DNA of 64,000 nucleotides from Bimastos eiseni (taxonomy: Eukaryota; Annelida; Clitellata; Crassiclitellata; Lumbricidae): NCBI GenBank assembly GCA_959347315.1, contig OY365809.1:6736853-6800852 (forward strand), given 5' to 3'. The translations under genes and the position numbers were made by a program. Below, piece by piece: positions 25,301 to 34,692 of the stretch. A model generated the notes under the pieces. It did not search any database. It saw nothing but the letters and a program-made list of their open reading frames with translations, and was not told where the DNA came from. The first letter of the stretch is position 1. Each line of letters begins with the position of its first letter.

Positions 25301-27906
25301 CGCAATAACACGCTTAAAATATTAATTGTATTGATGAAGAATACTAATCTTAATAATTGTCCAGAAAACAGTTTTACCGACCACTCTGAACTTTTGTGGG
25401 TCAACCACTGGCTTCCGCCTGAGAATATCACACTATGGGCCCATACATAAAGATCTATTAGTTTGGCCAGCACGCCATAAATCGATAATAATCGCGTAGA
25501 GTATAAACATCCGGTGTCTCTAATAATAAAAAATAACCGAAAAATATCGAAAAAATTGCTCTGATACGGCAAATGACCAAGAATGTTAATTTAATCGGAG
25601 ACAAATCCCAAGACCGTTCCTTTAAAACAAGACCAAGACCAAAGCATTCGAGACCAAGACCGAGACCTAGACCGATAGTCAGAAGCCAAGTCCAAGACCG
25701 CAGTTTTCCGATGATCCCTGATGATAACAATTCTCTACATTCCGTTAATTTGTAACAGCAGCAATGCATTTCTCTCTCGGGGTTTGACCCCCGTAAGGCA
25801 TCCACCCTAAACACCCTATGACGTCGTTGCTTACTGTTCTTGCCTTTCCTCTGACAGTGTTGGATTAAATGTAACCGTTTCAGATGTTGTTAACTGTCTC
25901 CGAAATAATTTTACGGCCATGATGTACAACAACTAAGATGAAGACAGAATTAAATAAGCCATGAAGTATGAATTTCAGGAGACAAGCGACCATTAAGGTA
26001 GGCCTCTGTTGTCATCATCATTCCCACATGAAGGTGGCAATGAGTCGATGACAATAAAGATATTGGTGATGATGACCTCAACGACAATGATGATCATGAT
26101 AATGATGGTAATGATGACGACGACGACGACGAAGATGAGGAGGAAGACGACGACGATGATGACAAGTGATGCTCAATGATTATAGGTGCTGTTAACTTCT
26201 GGTCTCGGAGGGATGAGTGGAGCTCAGGCGAAGGCTGCCGTCATCTGTGGGTGTGTCTCAGTCATCGCTGAGGTCAGTTTATCTGGTTAAGACGCTTTGT
26301 CAATTAAAACCTGTTATGAGAAAAAAACATTTGAACTCTTTGCAAAATTCTGAAGGATCTGCGGGGTTTATGTCATAGTGACTATTAAGTGACACTTTTC
26401 ACGCACCCTTTAAAGGGTTCTCAACCAAAGACTAGTCCGTGGATTATGTTGCAAATTGTCGTTTGGTGTTTTGTAAGTAGGCCATGTTAAACTTGCATAA
26501 TATTATACTGAGACGTTTCCAATTACCTGAGAACGTGCACCTAAACGAAACTATAAGTGCAAATGTTCAGTAACATTGAACACTTCATCCATAGAGTGTA
26601 GACTATGATGCTCATAAAAGCGTGCCTTTTTTTGCTTCTCCATCGCAGGTAAGTGAAGAGGCGCTGGATAAGCGTTTCCAGCAAGGCTGGTTGATGGAAA
26701 AGGTCAGTGAACTCGATGACCTGGTTGCTAGGATACGCAGCGCGATCAGAGAACGTCGACCAGTGAGCATCGGCTACCATGGCAACGTCGTTGATGTCTG
26801 GTAACTGCATATAAATAGAAATACTTTTGCATTTAAGTAGAAATACGCTTTCATTAAAAGGGATTAAATTAGAATAATTTTTTTACACAGTGATACGCAA
26901 TGAAATATAAATATTATATGAAATTCGACATTTCTCAGCAAAACACAAAAATAACGTCAGAGAGACCAATATATTTATCGGCACTAGGATGTCTGTGTGT
27001 CTGTCTGTGTTTTTTTTTATCTGTTTAAACAGTACTTTCTGTCCTCTACCGAATAGTGGCAACAATTCTGGATGTTGGTTCATTCGCTAGACGGCGTGTG
27101 ATACATTTGCTCCGGCATAATTTCGGATTGGGAGAATTATTATTTGTATCATGTTTGTATCTTTGTAGGGAGAAATTGGCCAAAGAATTTGAGGAGACTG
27201 GGGAGCGTTTGGTAGATCTAGGAACAGATCAGACCTCTTGCCACAACCCCTACATGGGAGGGTATTATCCGGTTCAGGTGTGATTACCCTTATTTCATTT
27301 TGCATTTATTATGTACATGCCTCTAATGACCCTCTATCTCGACGAATTAACTGTCCTCGTGTCCTATGAGATGTCCGTTGCTAAGTGCATGTACATTTGT
27401 TGTCTGGTAGAAAACAAAGAGACAAAATATACATAAATACACACGCGAATCCGTTAGTTGGTTGACTTGGTTCCACGCCTGTGCGTGGGCCCACAACTGG
27501 TGACTCCTAAATGAGATAAAATATTTGTTCGCAAAGACATTCAATGAATTAAACTGTGACATTAACTGAGTAGATATCTTGAAGAGGCGCTATATAAACA
27601 TTTGATTGCATTGCATTATATAAACTTATGGAAAAGGAATCGCTAGTAGAGATGAAGCGGGTGCTTTGAATTGCGCTGTCTTCTGCCACGAAGACAGATT
27701 TCTGGAGAGAAGGAAAATTTGAAAGTTGAAAAGAAGATTTCTTTTGATTTCAGTTGACATATGAAGCCTCGAGGAAGATGATGCACACGAATCCGGATGA
27801 GTTTCAGAGGCTGGTCAAGGAAAGGTTCATCTCTCTCTCTGTCTCTCTGTCTGTCTGTCTGTCTCTCTCTGTCTCTCTCTCTGTGTCTGTCTGTCTGTCT
27901 GTCTGT

Positions 27907-27981
<75 letters not shown>

Positions 27982-29048
27982 CATATATAATACAGGAATT
28001 TGCAGTAAAACCCTGAAGTTAAGTTACCTTTATTATCACGAAGCGCTCATACTTTGCAACAACCACATGTACGCATAGGCTTACATTGGTGAAAGTAGCA
28101 TATTAATACATTTCGCATCGTCATCAGCATATCAGTAGAAACAAACAACTCATTATTCAGGTCGTATACAACGTCCATTAGATTCACTTATAATTAACTG
28201 ATCCTCATCGTTGTCGTCATCGTCATCGTCATCGTCGTCGTCGTCGTCATCATCATCACCGGTTCCCTGTGGTATTAATAGTATCTTGTGAGCATATTAT
28301 ATGCTGTTGATTGTAGTCTTCGTCGACAGGTGGCTGCCATCAATAGATTGGCTGAAGCTGGAATGTCCTTCTGGGATTATGGAAACGCTTTCCTCCTCGA
28401 AGCTGGAAGAGCAGGTGAACAACATTAGGCAATGATGGTTCCGTTGTTACTACTGCTGCAGCCGATGCCATGATCACTACACCGCCTCCACTACTTCCAC
28501 TTCTGCTACTGCTGCTACTACGACTAGTAACAGCAACAATAACCACTAACACGATAGCAATCACAATAAATAGAACAATAGAAATAGTAATTGCGGTAAT
28601 AATAACAATAATAACAGCCATAATAGTAGCTGTAACAGCAACGGTAACAATAACAATACCGATAAAAATAATATTCTCTTTGTGCTCAATGTTGATGCAA
28701 TTCGTATATGAAGATCTGTTTCCTTCTTACTTACTGTTGATGAATAGGTGCGGAGGTGTTTCGAGAGGAAGCGTTGTCGGAATATCGTTACCCATCCTAC
28801 GTTCAGCACATCATGGGAGACATCTTTTCTCTCGGATTTGGACCATTCAGGTAACCACACTCACCGCGTCACAAAGTGAGCTACTTCGATGGTGTCATTA
28901 GGTTTTTGTTCTACATAGTTTAAATTTTTTAAATAAATATTTTTTATTGCACAGACATTTTTTGTTTTTACGTCAAGTCGACTGAATATGATTTGGTCCA
29001 GAGACTCTGAATATCAATACATGATGCTGTCAATTTTTTATATCTCTC

Positions 29049-29141
<93 letters not shown>

Positions 29142-31626
29142 AGAGAGGCAGACACAGAGAGTGAGAGACAGAGAAAGACAGACAGAGAAAAAGAGAGAGC
29201 ATCAGAGAGAGGGGGCAAAGAGAGATAAAGGCACACACACACACACACAGATATAGATAAGAAGACATGCCTTAAGTAGGACAAGCAGTCCAAAATAAAT
29301 ATCTATGCAGTGACTATTATTCCTGAGAACTACAATAATTATTCTAATGTACATCCTTACACCCATTCCCTCCATTGTTAACCTTTATAATTGAGGCAGT
29401 CCTTCCTGGTGTTAACTTGCGCGTGTTACCTGTGATAACTCTACCTGCACTAGCTCTCAATATTCGTGTACACAAAGATGTTTCTGTTGGATATGCAAGA
29501 TGTATACCTGTGTCGATGTGAATGTGTAGGTGGGTGTGTACCTCTGGTGAACCGAGTGACCTAGTCAAGACTGACCAAATAGCCGCCAACATCATGGAGT
29601 CCGTTCTTTCCAACGGAGGTATAGTTGATAAATATGCCCATGATAGGCATCCTTTCTAAGAAGTATTCATGACAATACAAATACTACATAGAGCTATAAG
29701 GGGTCACATTAGCCCGAACGCAAAACACCGTCTATCAAAAAATGATCTTTTAACTGTTTCCGGTGTAGATTACTATCTTGCAATGCTATACAATGCAATA
29801 ACCTACGGATGGCAATTTTAGTGTGTCAATTCACCAATCGATAAAGCTCATTGAATTAGTTAATAGCTACCAGATTAGATCTGATTAGATTAAATTCCTC
29901 TAATTGTTAACCTTTATACGATTGATTACTTTTCTCTGGAACCAACATAATTACTTGTTTGAACGTCATAATTTCTTCAAATTGAAAGGGTCTCCCGATA
30001 GCGGGACTTAGGTCCCTTAGGGGTTGTTTCTTTCCCTGTTGTGAACTGTCGATTCCCGTTTTATTTGTGTCATCCTGAACAAATGGTCGCATTTCAGGCA
30101 TTTCCGGGTCAGAGAAGAGAAAGGATGAGTAGCTCAAGTCACGATTCTTGTGGAAGGTCGTTCCAACAAACGCAAGGGCCAAAATAAGCAACGCTTATAT
30201 GGACTGAGCAGTGAATATAGTATACCTCTCTCTCAGTATCTCAGCTATAATAGAAGGCCTCTCGCGGTCAGGTCTGTATTGGATAGACCAACATCGTGAG
30301 CTATGAAGGAGCTACAAAATCAAACGATCTCACATAAGAGTTTCGATTTGAACTGATTGCGCTGGGGAACCGGAAGCGAGTACTAAGTGCCCCGAATGAA
30401 GACAGATAGGTGGACAAACCTCAAAATTCTCTTTCCCGCTCTCTCGCGTCGAGAGAGCAGGAAGGCCACCAATAAGGCTGGTATAGCACTGCAGAAGTTC
30501 AGTGGTAAAACATCAGACCGGGAGACCAGATGTTGGCTGGATTAGTTGACTCGTAAATGACTGCGTTGCACTTGGTCATCCATAATCCATGTTTTCGTTA
30601 CAGTTGCGCCACCTGTCGAACAACAGTACAACGACAACTTGCGCTGGATCAAAGAAGCCGACAAACACAAACTGGTCTNNNNNNNNNNNNNNNNNNNNNN
30701 NNNNNNNNNNNNNNNNNNNNNNNNNNNNNNNNNNNNNNNNNNNNNNNNNNNNNNNNNNNNNNNNNNNNNNNNNNNNNNNNNNNNNNNNNNNNNNNNNNNN
30801 NNNNNNNNNNNNNNNNNNNNNNNNNNNNNNNNNNNNNNNNNNNNNNNNNNNNNNNNNNNNNNNNNNNNNNNNNNNNNNGATGTGTTTCGTGTGTTCTGTC
30901 GTCTGATTTAGGGGCGAAGTCATCAACGGTGGATTTTGGTTTAGTTTTGGACGGAAGTAAAGAGGCAGAAAGAAGAGCGAGACAAATGTTGGCTTGGGAT
31001 GTTTCCAATGGGGTAAGCGATGACAATGGGTTTATCTCCAATGGGGTAATGGATGACAATGGAATGTAACCAAATGTGGTAAGGGATGACAATGGTATGT
31101 CGCTACTTGGGTAAGAGGATCACAGAGGGCTGTCACCAATTAAGTAAGACGTGGACAATGAGGTGTTACCCAGTGGGGTAAGAGATGATAATGGGACGCC
31201 ACCATTGGGGTATAAGGATCACAGAGAGATATCGCCAATGGGGTAAGGGGTGGCAATGGGGTGTACCCGATGTGGAAAGGGATGACAATGGGATGTTTTT
31301 CCAATGGGGTTATTGGATGTTATGTCATACTTATGCTATGTTGTTCTATGTTTGGTTATGCTATGTTATGTTTAATTATATGTTATGCCAAAATACAATG
31401 GAAGGTTATTCCATATGTTATGCTGTTGTGCTATCGGATGCTATGTACACATCGTGGTATGCTATCTCTCATACAACCGTAGTTCTAAATGTCTTATTAT
31501 AGATAGATTGCTACACGGATGCATGTCCATGGCAATGCTTAATGTTGATGGTGCTGTTGATAGGTGACAAGACGCTCTTGGTCAGGCAATGACAAGGCAA
31601 AACGAAAACCATCAGAGAGGCCATGA
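19314..31626 (+). CDS. UROC1: Urocanate hydratase (urocanase), interrupted by an assembly gap
   Basis: Second step of histidine catabolism: NAD+-dependent hydration of urocanate to 4-imidazolone-5-propionate, cytosolic. Exons: 19314-19457 (ATG), 20633-20763, 21171-21324, 21501-21629, 24081-24142, 24364-24430, 24843-24899, 26186-26272, 26649-26800, 27169-27277, 27754-27824, 28317-28414, 28748-28850, 29530-29618 and 30604-30678 (runs into the N gap). After the gap come 30912-31012 and 31564-31626. All phases before the gap agree (509 full codons). Hallmarks: LVTYGGNGQVFSNWAQ, QMTAGSYCYIGPQGIVHG, TSGLGGMSGAQAKAA, LGTDQTSCHNPYMGGYYP, FWDYGNAFLLEA and YPSYVQHIMGDIFSLGFGPF. About 90 family residues are missing at the gap. 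The post-gap exons carry indels (see 30934 and 31564), so the true C-terminus is unresolved. The acceptor at 28316 was preferred over one at 28329 because it alone keeps phase and encodes SLRRQV. Confidence 0.93.
20231..20266. repeat. 36-bp near-perfect palindrome in UROC1 intron 1
   Basis: Arms of 17 bp (GAAGCTGAACCGAACAC and its exact reverse complement) separated by GT. The centre forms CACGTG, an E-box. It could form a cruciform or be a homodimer binding site; function unknown. Confidence 0.85.
20827..21095 (+). repeat. tRNA-derived SINE, family 1, copy 2
   Basis: In UROC1 intron 2. The A box is CAGTGGCCGATTGGTTAGAG and the B box GGTTCGACCC. The body matches copy 1 (CCTGAGCAAGTCCTTCGCGC, GTCGAGGCGTGT, GCACTTCTGAGCC, AAGAAGGGCGGTATCAAATT). 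It ends in an A-rich tail (AATAAAGGAAACAAAATAAA). This is the better-preserved copy. Confidence 0.85.
21373..21436 (+). repeat. ~62-bp palindromic micro-element, copy 1
   Basis: AGTCATTGAAAGAAGATGCC then GGAACGTCGTTC and GTTCCGCC, ending AGAAGCACT. It is the same arrangement as 32015-32078. The core GGAACGnCGTTC is palindromic and the ends AGTG/AGTC and CACT are inverted, so it looks like a very short MITE. It lies just after the donor of UROC1 exon 3. Confidence 0.5.
21650..22002. mobile_element. hAT-type MITE (353 bp) with perfect 8-bp TSD
   Basis: Ends are TAGGGGTGCAAA and, inverted, CAGGGCTGCAAA. It is flanked by identical 8-bp duplications CTTTATAC (21642-21649 and 22003-22010). The interior is rich in TTTTTGG / CCAAAAA runs. 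There is no coding capacity. TSD length and terminal CAGGG match the hAT superfamily. It is inserted in UROC1 intron 4. Confidence 0.85.
22202..23796. mobile_element. Non-autonomous hAT-like element (1595 bp) with perfect 8-bp TSD
   Basis: Terminal inverted repeat CAGTGGCGTAGCGA at both ends, with GC-rich subterminal CCGCCTGGGGCG / CCGCCCCAGGC. Perfect flanking duplications CCCACCAA lie at 22194-22201 and 23797-23804. The interior is AT-rich with no transposase frame. It lies in UROC1 intron 4, 199 bp after the MITE ending at 22002. Confidence 0.88.
25180..25712. repeat. Repeat with GACCAAGACCGA arrays at both ends
   Basis: Opens CAGTGTTGGGCACGAAACAC, followed by direct repeats of GAGACCAAGACCGAGACC. 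A similar array (25614-25700) closes it. The repeats are direct, not inverted, and make open frames rich in Arg-Pro. Probable remnant of a non-autonomous transposon, in UROC1 intron 7 (24900-26185). Confidence 0.4.
26045..26168. repeat. (GAT/GAC/GAA)n trinucleotide-rich tract
   Basis: Imperfect GATGAT, GACGACGAC and GAGGAGGAAGAC runs ending 17 bp before the UROC1 acceptor at 26185. Purely intronic. Confidence 0.8.
27827..27981. repeat. (CTCT)n / (CTGT)n pyrimidine tract
   Basis: Starts immediately after the UROC1 donor at 27825, within its first few intronic bases (GGTTCATCTCTCTCTCTGTC). Includes a C10 run near 27908. Low-complexity open frames here are not genes. Confidence 0.9.
28204..28260. 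repeat. (CGT/CAT)n trinucleotide microsatellite
   Basis: CGTCATCGTCATCGTC... in UROC1 intron 11. Confidence 0.85.
28440..28670. repeat. Trinucleotide-rich low-complexity DNA
   Basis: ACTACTGCTGC, CTGCTACTACGAC and AATAACAATAATAAC runs in UROC1 intron 12. The apparent reading frames on both strands reflect the repeat. Confidence 0.7.
29055..29250. repeat. (TA)n-(GA)n-(CA)n compound microsatellite
   Basis: About 40 bp of TA, then about 130 bp of GA-rich sequence with GACAGA variants, then a short CA run. In UROC1 intron 13. Confidence 0.93.
30679..30878. other. Assembly gap (200 N)
   Basis: Exactly 200 undetermined bases inside UROC1. The flanking exons bracket roughly 90 residues of the family that are absent, which need more than 200 bp of coding sequence plus introns. 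The size is therefore probably a placeholder. Confidence 0.98.
30912..31012 (+). pseudogene. UROC1: UROC1 exon with +1 frameshift
   Basis: Begins G-GGC-GAA after TTTAG and encodes GEVINGGF, then breaks at a T4 run (30934-30937). The rest (GLVLDGSKEAERRA, MLAWDVSNG) is in the next frame. One T fewer would make the exon 102 bp, restore the family sequence and give phase 0, matching the next exon. It may be a base-call or assembly error near the gap, or a real lesion. Confidence 0.8.
31005..31310 (+). repeat. 33-bp minisatellite spanning the UROC1 exon-intron border
   Basis: About nine diverged copies of a 33-bp unit based on CCAATGGGGTAAGNGATGAC. The first unit begins within the coding exon (CCAATGGG at 31005), so the donor GGG|GTAAG is copied in the intron as GGGTAA, TGGTAAG, GGGTAAG, AAGTAAG and others. 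Confidence 0.88.
31311..31480. repeat. Degenerate TTATGCTATG repeat
   Basis: Repeated ATGTTATG, TATGCTATGTTATG and GGTTATGCTATG motifs directly after the 33-bp minisatellite in the last UROC1 intron. No gene. Confidence 0.6.
31564..31626 (+). pseudogene. UROC1: UROC1 terminal exon with frame lesions
   Basis: After acceptor GATAG it reads VTRRSWSGNDKA in phase, then KRKPSERP and TGA at 31624-31626. The family-like continuation TIREAMKEDSRLRV is found in another frame (31608-31652), and TLPYPV is back in the first frame (31654-31671). Two further indels, in an A-rich stretch near 31600 and at GTGGAC near 31651, would explain this. The TGA is probably not the ancestral stop. Confidence 0.7.
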
Positions 31627-31884
31627 AGGAGGACAGCAGACTCCGCGTGGACGCTTCCATATCCGGTCACGTGGTCAAGCTAAAAATAACCAGGGTTGCT
31701 TTAGACGACGACAATTCTTAACACCAGAGGGACTCAGAGGCTACAAGAGATACAACCGACCACAGGAAAGTCTGAAGATCTATGGATACAAGCAGTGCTT
31801 TTTTCTAGAGAAAAAATGTGCCATAAGTTCGGAACGCAAACTGTACTGCCGAAATGAAGTGACGCTAAAATTAACTACTTATGA

Positions 31885-31890
31885 AATAAA
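31885..31890 (+). promoter_or_regulatory. Candidate poly(A) signal of UROC1
   Basis: AATAAA about 260 bp after the apparent stop, in the gene's orientation. It is the first canonical hexamer downstream of the last exon. Confidence 0.4.
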
Positions 31891-32014
31891 TTTTATAGGA
31901 CACAATGAGCAGAGTCTATAAACCTACTTACTTATCTTAAAGTGTAAAAAATTGAAATTATAAACTCTTATATATATCAAATTCCAGAGTTTTTGCACAA
32001 CTCAATTGTTTTTT

Positions 32015-32078
32015 AGTGATTAAAAAAGGTGCCGGAACGCCGTTCCTGCGCGTTCCGCCATAAAAAAAGCACTGGATA
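32015..32078 (+). repeat. ~62-bp palindromic micro-element, copy 2
   Basis: AGTGATTAAAAAAGGTGCC, core GGAACGCCGTTCC, then GCGTTCCGCC and AAAAAAAGCACT. Inverted ends AGTG/CACT. Same family as 21373-21436. Confidence 0.55.
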
Positions 32079-32728
32079 CAAGCAACGCATTTGCGAAGTC
32101 TCTCTCTCTCTCTTTATATATATATATATATATACAATTGGTTAATCAGAAATCTTTTATTTACACCTGACATAATTATTCAATTGATTTGTTATATATT
32201 TCAACGTATCATCCTGTTATTATGGGCATTTGCAGATGAAATGGCTGCAACAAAACAGCCCACGAACTATAAAGTATAAACCACTATACCAGACTGATGA
32301 GAGGCAATGAAGTGGTCGAACACGTGTTCATGACATCCGATGTCTTGTGAGAACTGTAACAATCAACTTCCGTTAGTAGTTTATTCCGGACTAATCCAGC
32401 TGACGTTCGCACCTTATATATGTATAAATAATATATATATATATATTATATATATATAAATAGGCAATAATTTGATGAAGAAAATAATTAACAGAAGAAC
32501 CCTTATGTTACCATTACGGGTTCATTCCTAGAGGAACCTTTTTTAATTAGAAATGCATTTGCTCGTACACATTTCCGCAGAATTCCGACTAGAGTCGCTG
32601 GCACGGGGGATTCGAGGGTGCGTGAAGATAGTAACTGATCGCGTATACTGTAGCCTCGTCGCCCGCTCCCCCGAATATGGGTCCAGCGCAGATCCCAACG
32701 GTTCTGTATCTACAGTGCTTAAAGTGTG

Positions 32729-32833
32729 CCTGGACGGTCATGGACGGCGTTCAGGCACTTATTTTCACGGCTGGACGCCATCCTGCCACTTATTTAGCCA
32801 ACAAAGCCTGGATGCCGTCCATGATCGTCCATG
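32729..32833 (+). repeat. Imperfect inverted repeat (27-bp arms)
   Basis: Left arm CCTGGACGGTCATGGACGGC... (32729-32755) pairs with CCTGGATGCCGTCCATGATC... (32807-32833), 23 of 27 positions matching, with a loop of about 50 nt. pre-miRNA-like geometry, but no expression evidence. Confidence 0.6.
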
Positions 32834-32943
32834 CAACAGTGGAATTCCCCTATACATACGTTCTTATCAACAGAATTTAATTATCTACTAATCCAAAAAT
32901 TCATATCTTAGTTAGGCCTAATAAGAAACTGAAGTATAGCCCA

Positions 32944-33015
32944 TGTAATATAATATAATGTAATATAATGTAATATAATATAATGTAATGTAATATAATG
33001 TAATATAATTTAATG
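32944..33015. repeat. (TAATATAATG)n microsatellite
   Basis: Tandem GTAATATAAT / ATATAATGTA variants of about 10 bp period. Confidence 0.9.
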
Positions 33016-33329
33016 GATATCTATAATTCCTGTTTTACATACTGGTTACCTTTACATCAAATTAATTTTCGTTTTATGCGCTTCTGGCGTCTGCTGCATT
33101 TGGTGATTAATTTTCAGATGTATAAGGCAACAATCTGTTGAATTGGCTTGATACAAATTTTGACGAGCTGAGTAAGTTATTGAACTAATTAAGTTGCACT
33201 AAATACCATAGCACGTATGAAATTGAACTGAATTTTTTCCATTTCAAGTTGCGAAATGCTGAAACGTGTAGGTCTATAGACAGGCCACATCTACTGCTAC
33301 TGTTAGTGCATGATGTCCGGTTGATCATC

Positions 33330-33595
33330 GATAAAAAAATTGAGAAGACCAGTTGCCCCACCAGGGCAGATTTGCTGTCGTTCTGGAAAAGACCCTACCG
33401 ATTAAAAAGGAAAAATAGCAGTAAATAGAACAGAGGAAGACCGAGAACAATGATCCTGGACTGGATGATGGAAAAGGGGATACAAGTGGATGAAGGAGGA
33501 GACCCATAATAGAGAGGAGTGTTGATATTGGACACACGAATCTGCCTATAGAGGGCAGAAAACTAAAGAGGGTCTTACGGCTTTACAGATCACTA
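33330..33595 (+). pseudogene. Possible non-LTR retrotransposon 3' coding remnant
   Basis: Broken frames read TRADLLSFWKRPYRLKRK, then RGRPRTMILDWMMEKG and NLPIEGRKLKR. The GRPR..WM.. and final NLP..R pattern is typical of the far C-terminus of LINE reverse-transcriptase proteins. Several stops and frame changes occur. No catalytic domain is visible, so the call is tentative. Confidence 0.4.
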
Positions 33596-34097
33596 TAACC
33601 TACATAAAATCTTGAGATAGAGAAATATAGCATATAGCAACCATGCTTGGAAAGTGGTGCGGTGAACAAGATATCGCCACATTCTTCAGGCCTAATATTA
33701 AAAAGATATGTAGCCGATACCTCGAATGGCAAATCTGTAGACTGGACCAAGGATGAGACAAATTGGCAAAACTGCTTACGATCCACTATGTGTCAGGAAG
33801 GACTGAACCACATCAACTTAAGAGACTGTTTGGCAGAGAGTTTAACAACTCTCGGTGCATTGCTCTCTCAGTCTATCCGTAGGTGTATTTTGTTTGACAA
33901 ACTTTTTTGTATTGTACAGACATGTAGACTAAATTCAATTCTAGATCAATATTGACTATAGCACGTTCCTCTGCAAAGAGACACAACTCTCTGCAAATAC
34001 GCGGCAAGGGGTGGGGACTCGGAAAAAGAAGCTTCGCGCGTTTGGAATCTTTATTACCCCAACTTTCAAATCGCTACCGACGCGTCGGTTTTAATGG

Positions 34098-34245
34098 TAG
34101 CTGGATTAATTAAAGAATTATGTTTGGCTAGAAGCTGGATTGCGCCATTATTTTCATACATCCAGCCCATAATTCTTGTCACACCAATCCAGCTCAAAGT
34201 TTTAGGCCTACATAATCTTTTCATCAATTAATCCAGCTTATAGTT
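34098..34245. repeat. Foldback segment with repeated AGCTGGATT / AATCCAGCT
   Basis: AGCTGGATTAATTAA near 34101 is inverted as TTAATCCAGCT near 34229, and a second inner pair (AGCTGGATTG, AATCCAGCT) lies between. Could form nested hairpins. No TSD found. Confidence 0.5.
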
Positions 34246-34517
34246 AAATTAATGTCGTAGTATACAATTTTTGGACTATCAAACCGTCGGATTATCGAGC
34301 GGATAACGATCCCAAAAACCGCCAGCGATTTCAACTTCTTACCATCGGCATACGAGGGCTCTCCCTCACCTTCTCATCTTCGCACCGAAATTGCTGCTGA
34401 GTGGACTATATAATGGGATGAAGTCTGCTTTAAAAAATTGTTGCTCAGGCATTTCCCTCTTCACCCGTCCGCTGACCCATATATGCACCTCTGCGCATCT
34501 CACTGACCACATTGAGA

Positions 34518-34692
34518 CTATTTGCTGGTCGAGTGGTAAGAGTGCTGGGCTGTCAGTGAATGGTTCGTAGGTTAAAATCCCAGCCAATGCAAAACTTATT
34601 TCGAGAGTCACTTGCGACCCCTGGTGAACTCAACGGCACCAAGTTGACTACGCTGACGGCATACATTAGGAATGAAAGAACGGACAGCAGTA
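34518..34692 (+). repeat. tRNA-derived SINE-like element, family 3
   Basis: A box GCTGGTCGAGTGGTAAGAGT, B-box-like AGGTTAAAATCCC about 35 bp later, then a unique body ending GAACGGACAGCAGTAAGTAAG. The head looks like a degraded tRNA(Ser/Leu)-type gene. Only one copy in the window. Confidence 0.5.

Noticed and set aside
27824..27826. UROC1 donor at CTG|GTCAAG instead of AAAG|GTTCAT
   Set aside because: It would keep phase with the 28330 acceptor but delete about eight residues conserved in the family.
27643..28078. Long Ser-Leu or Arg-Glu repeat frames
   Set aside because: Products of the CT/GT microsatellite in an intron.
28330..28414. UROC1 acceptor GACAG|GTGGCT at 28329
   Set aside because: It breaks phase with exon 27754-27824 and loses the conserved SLRRQ. 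The acceptor at 28316 fits both.
31005..31310. Possible CRISPR array (regular 33-bp repeats)
   Set aside because: Units are head-to-tail with no unique spacers and lie in a eukaryotic intron.
33583..33955. Opposing open frames as a small gene
   Set aside because: No recognised domain, no splice context, and they abut a LINE-like relic.
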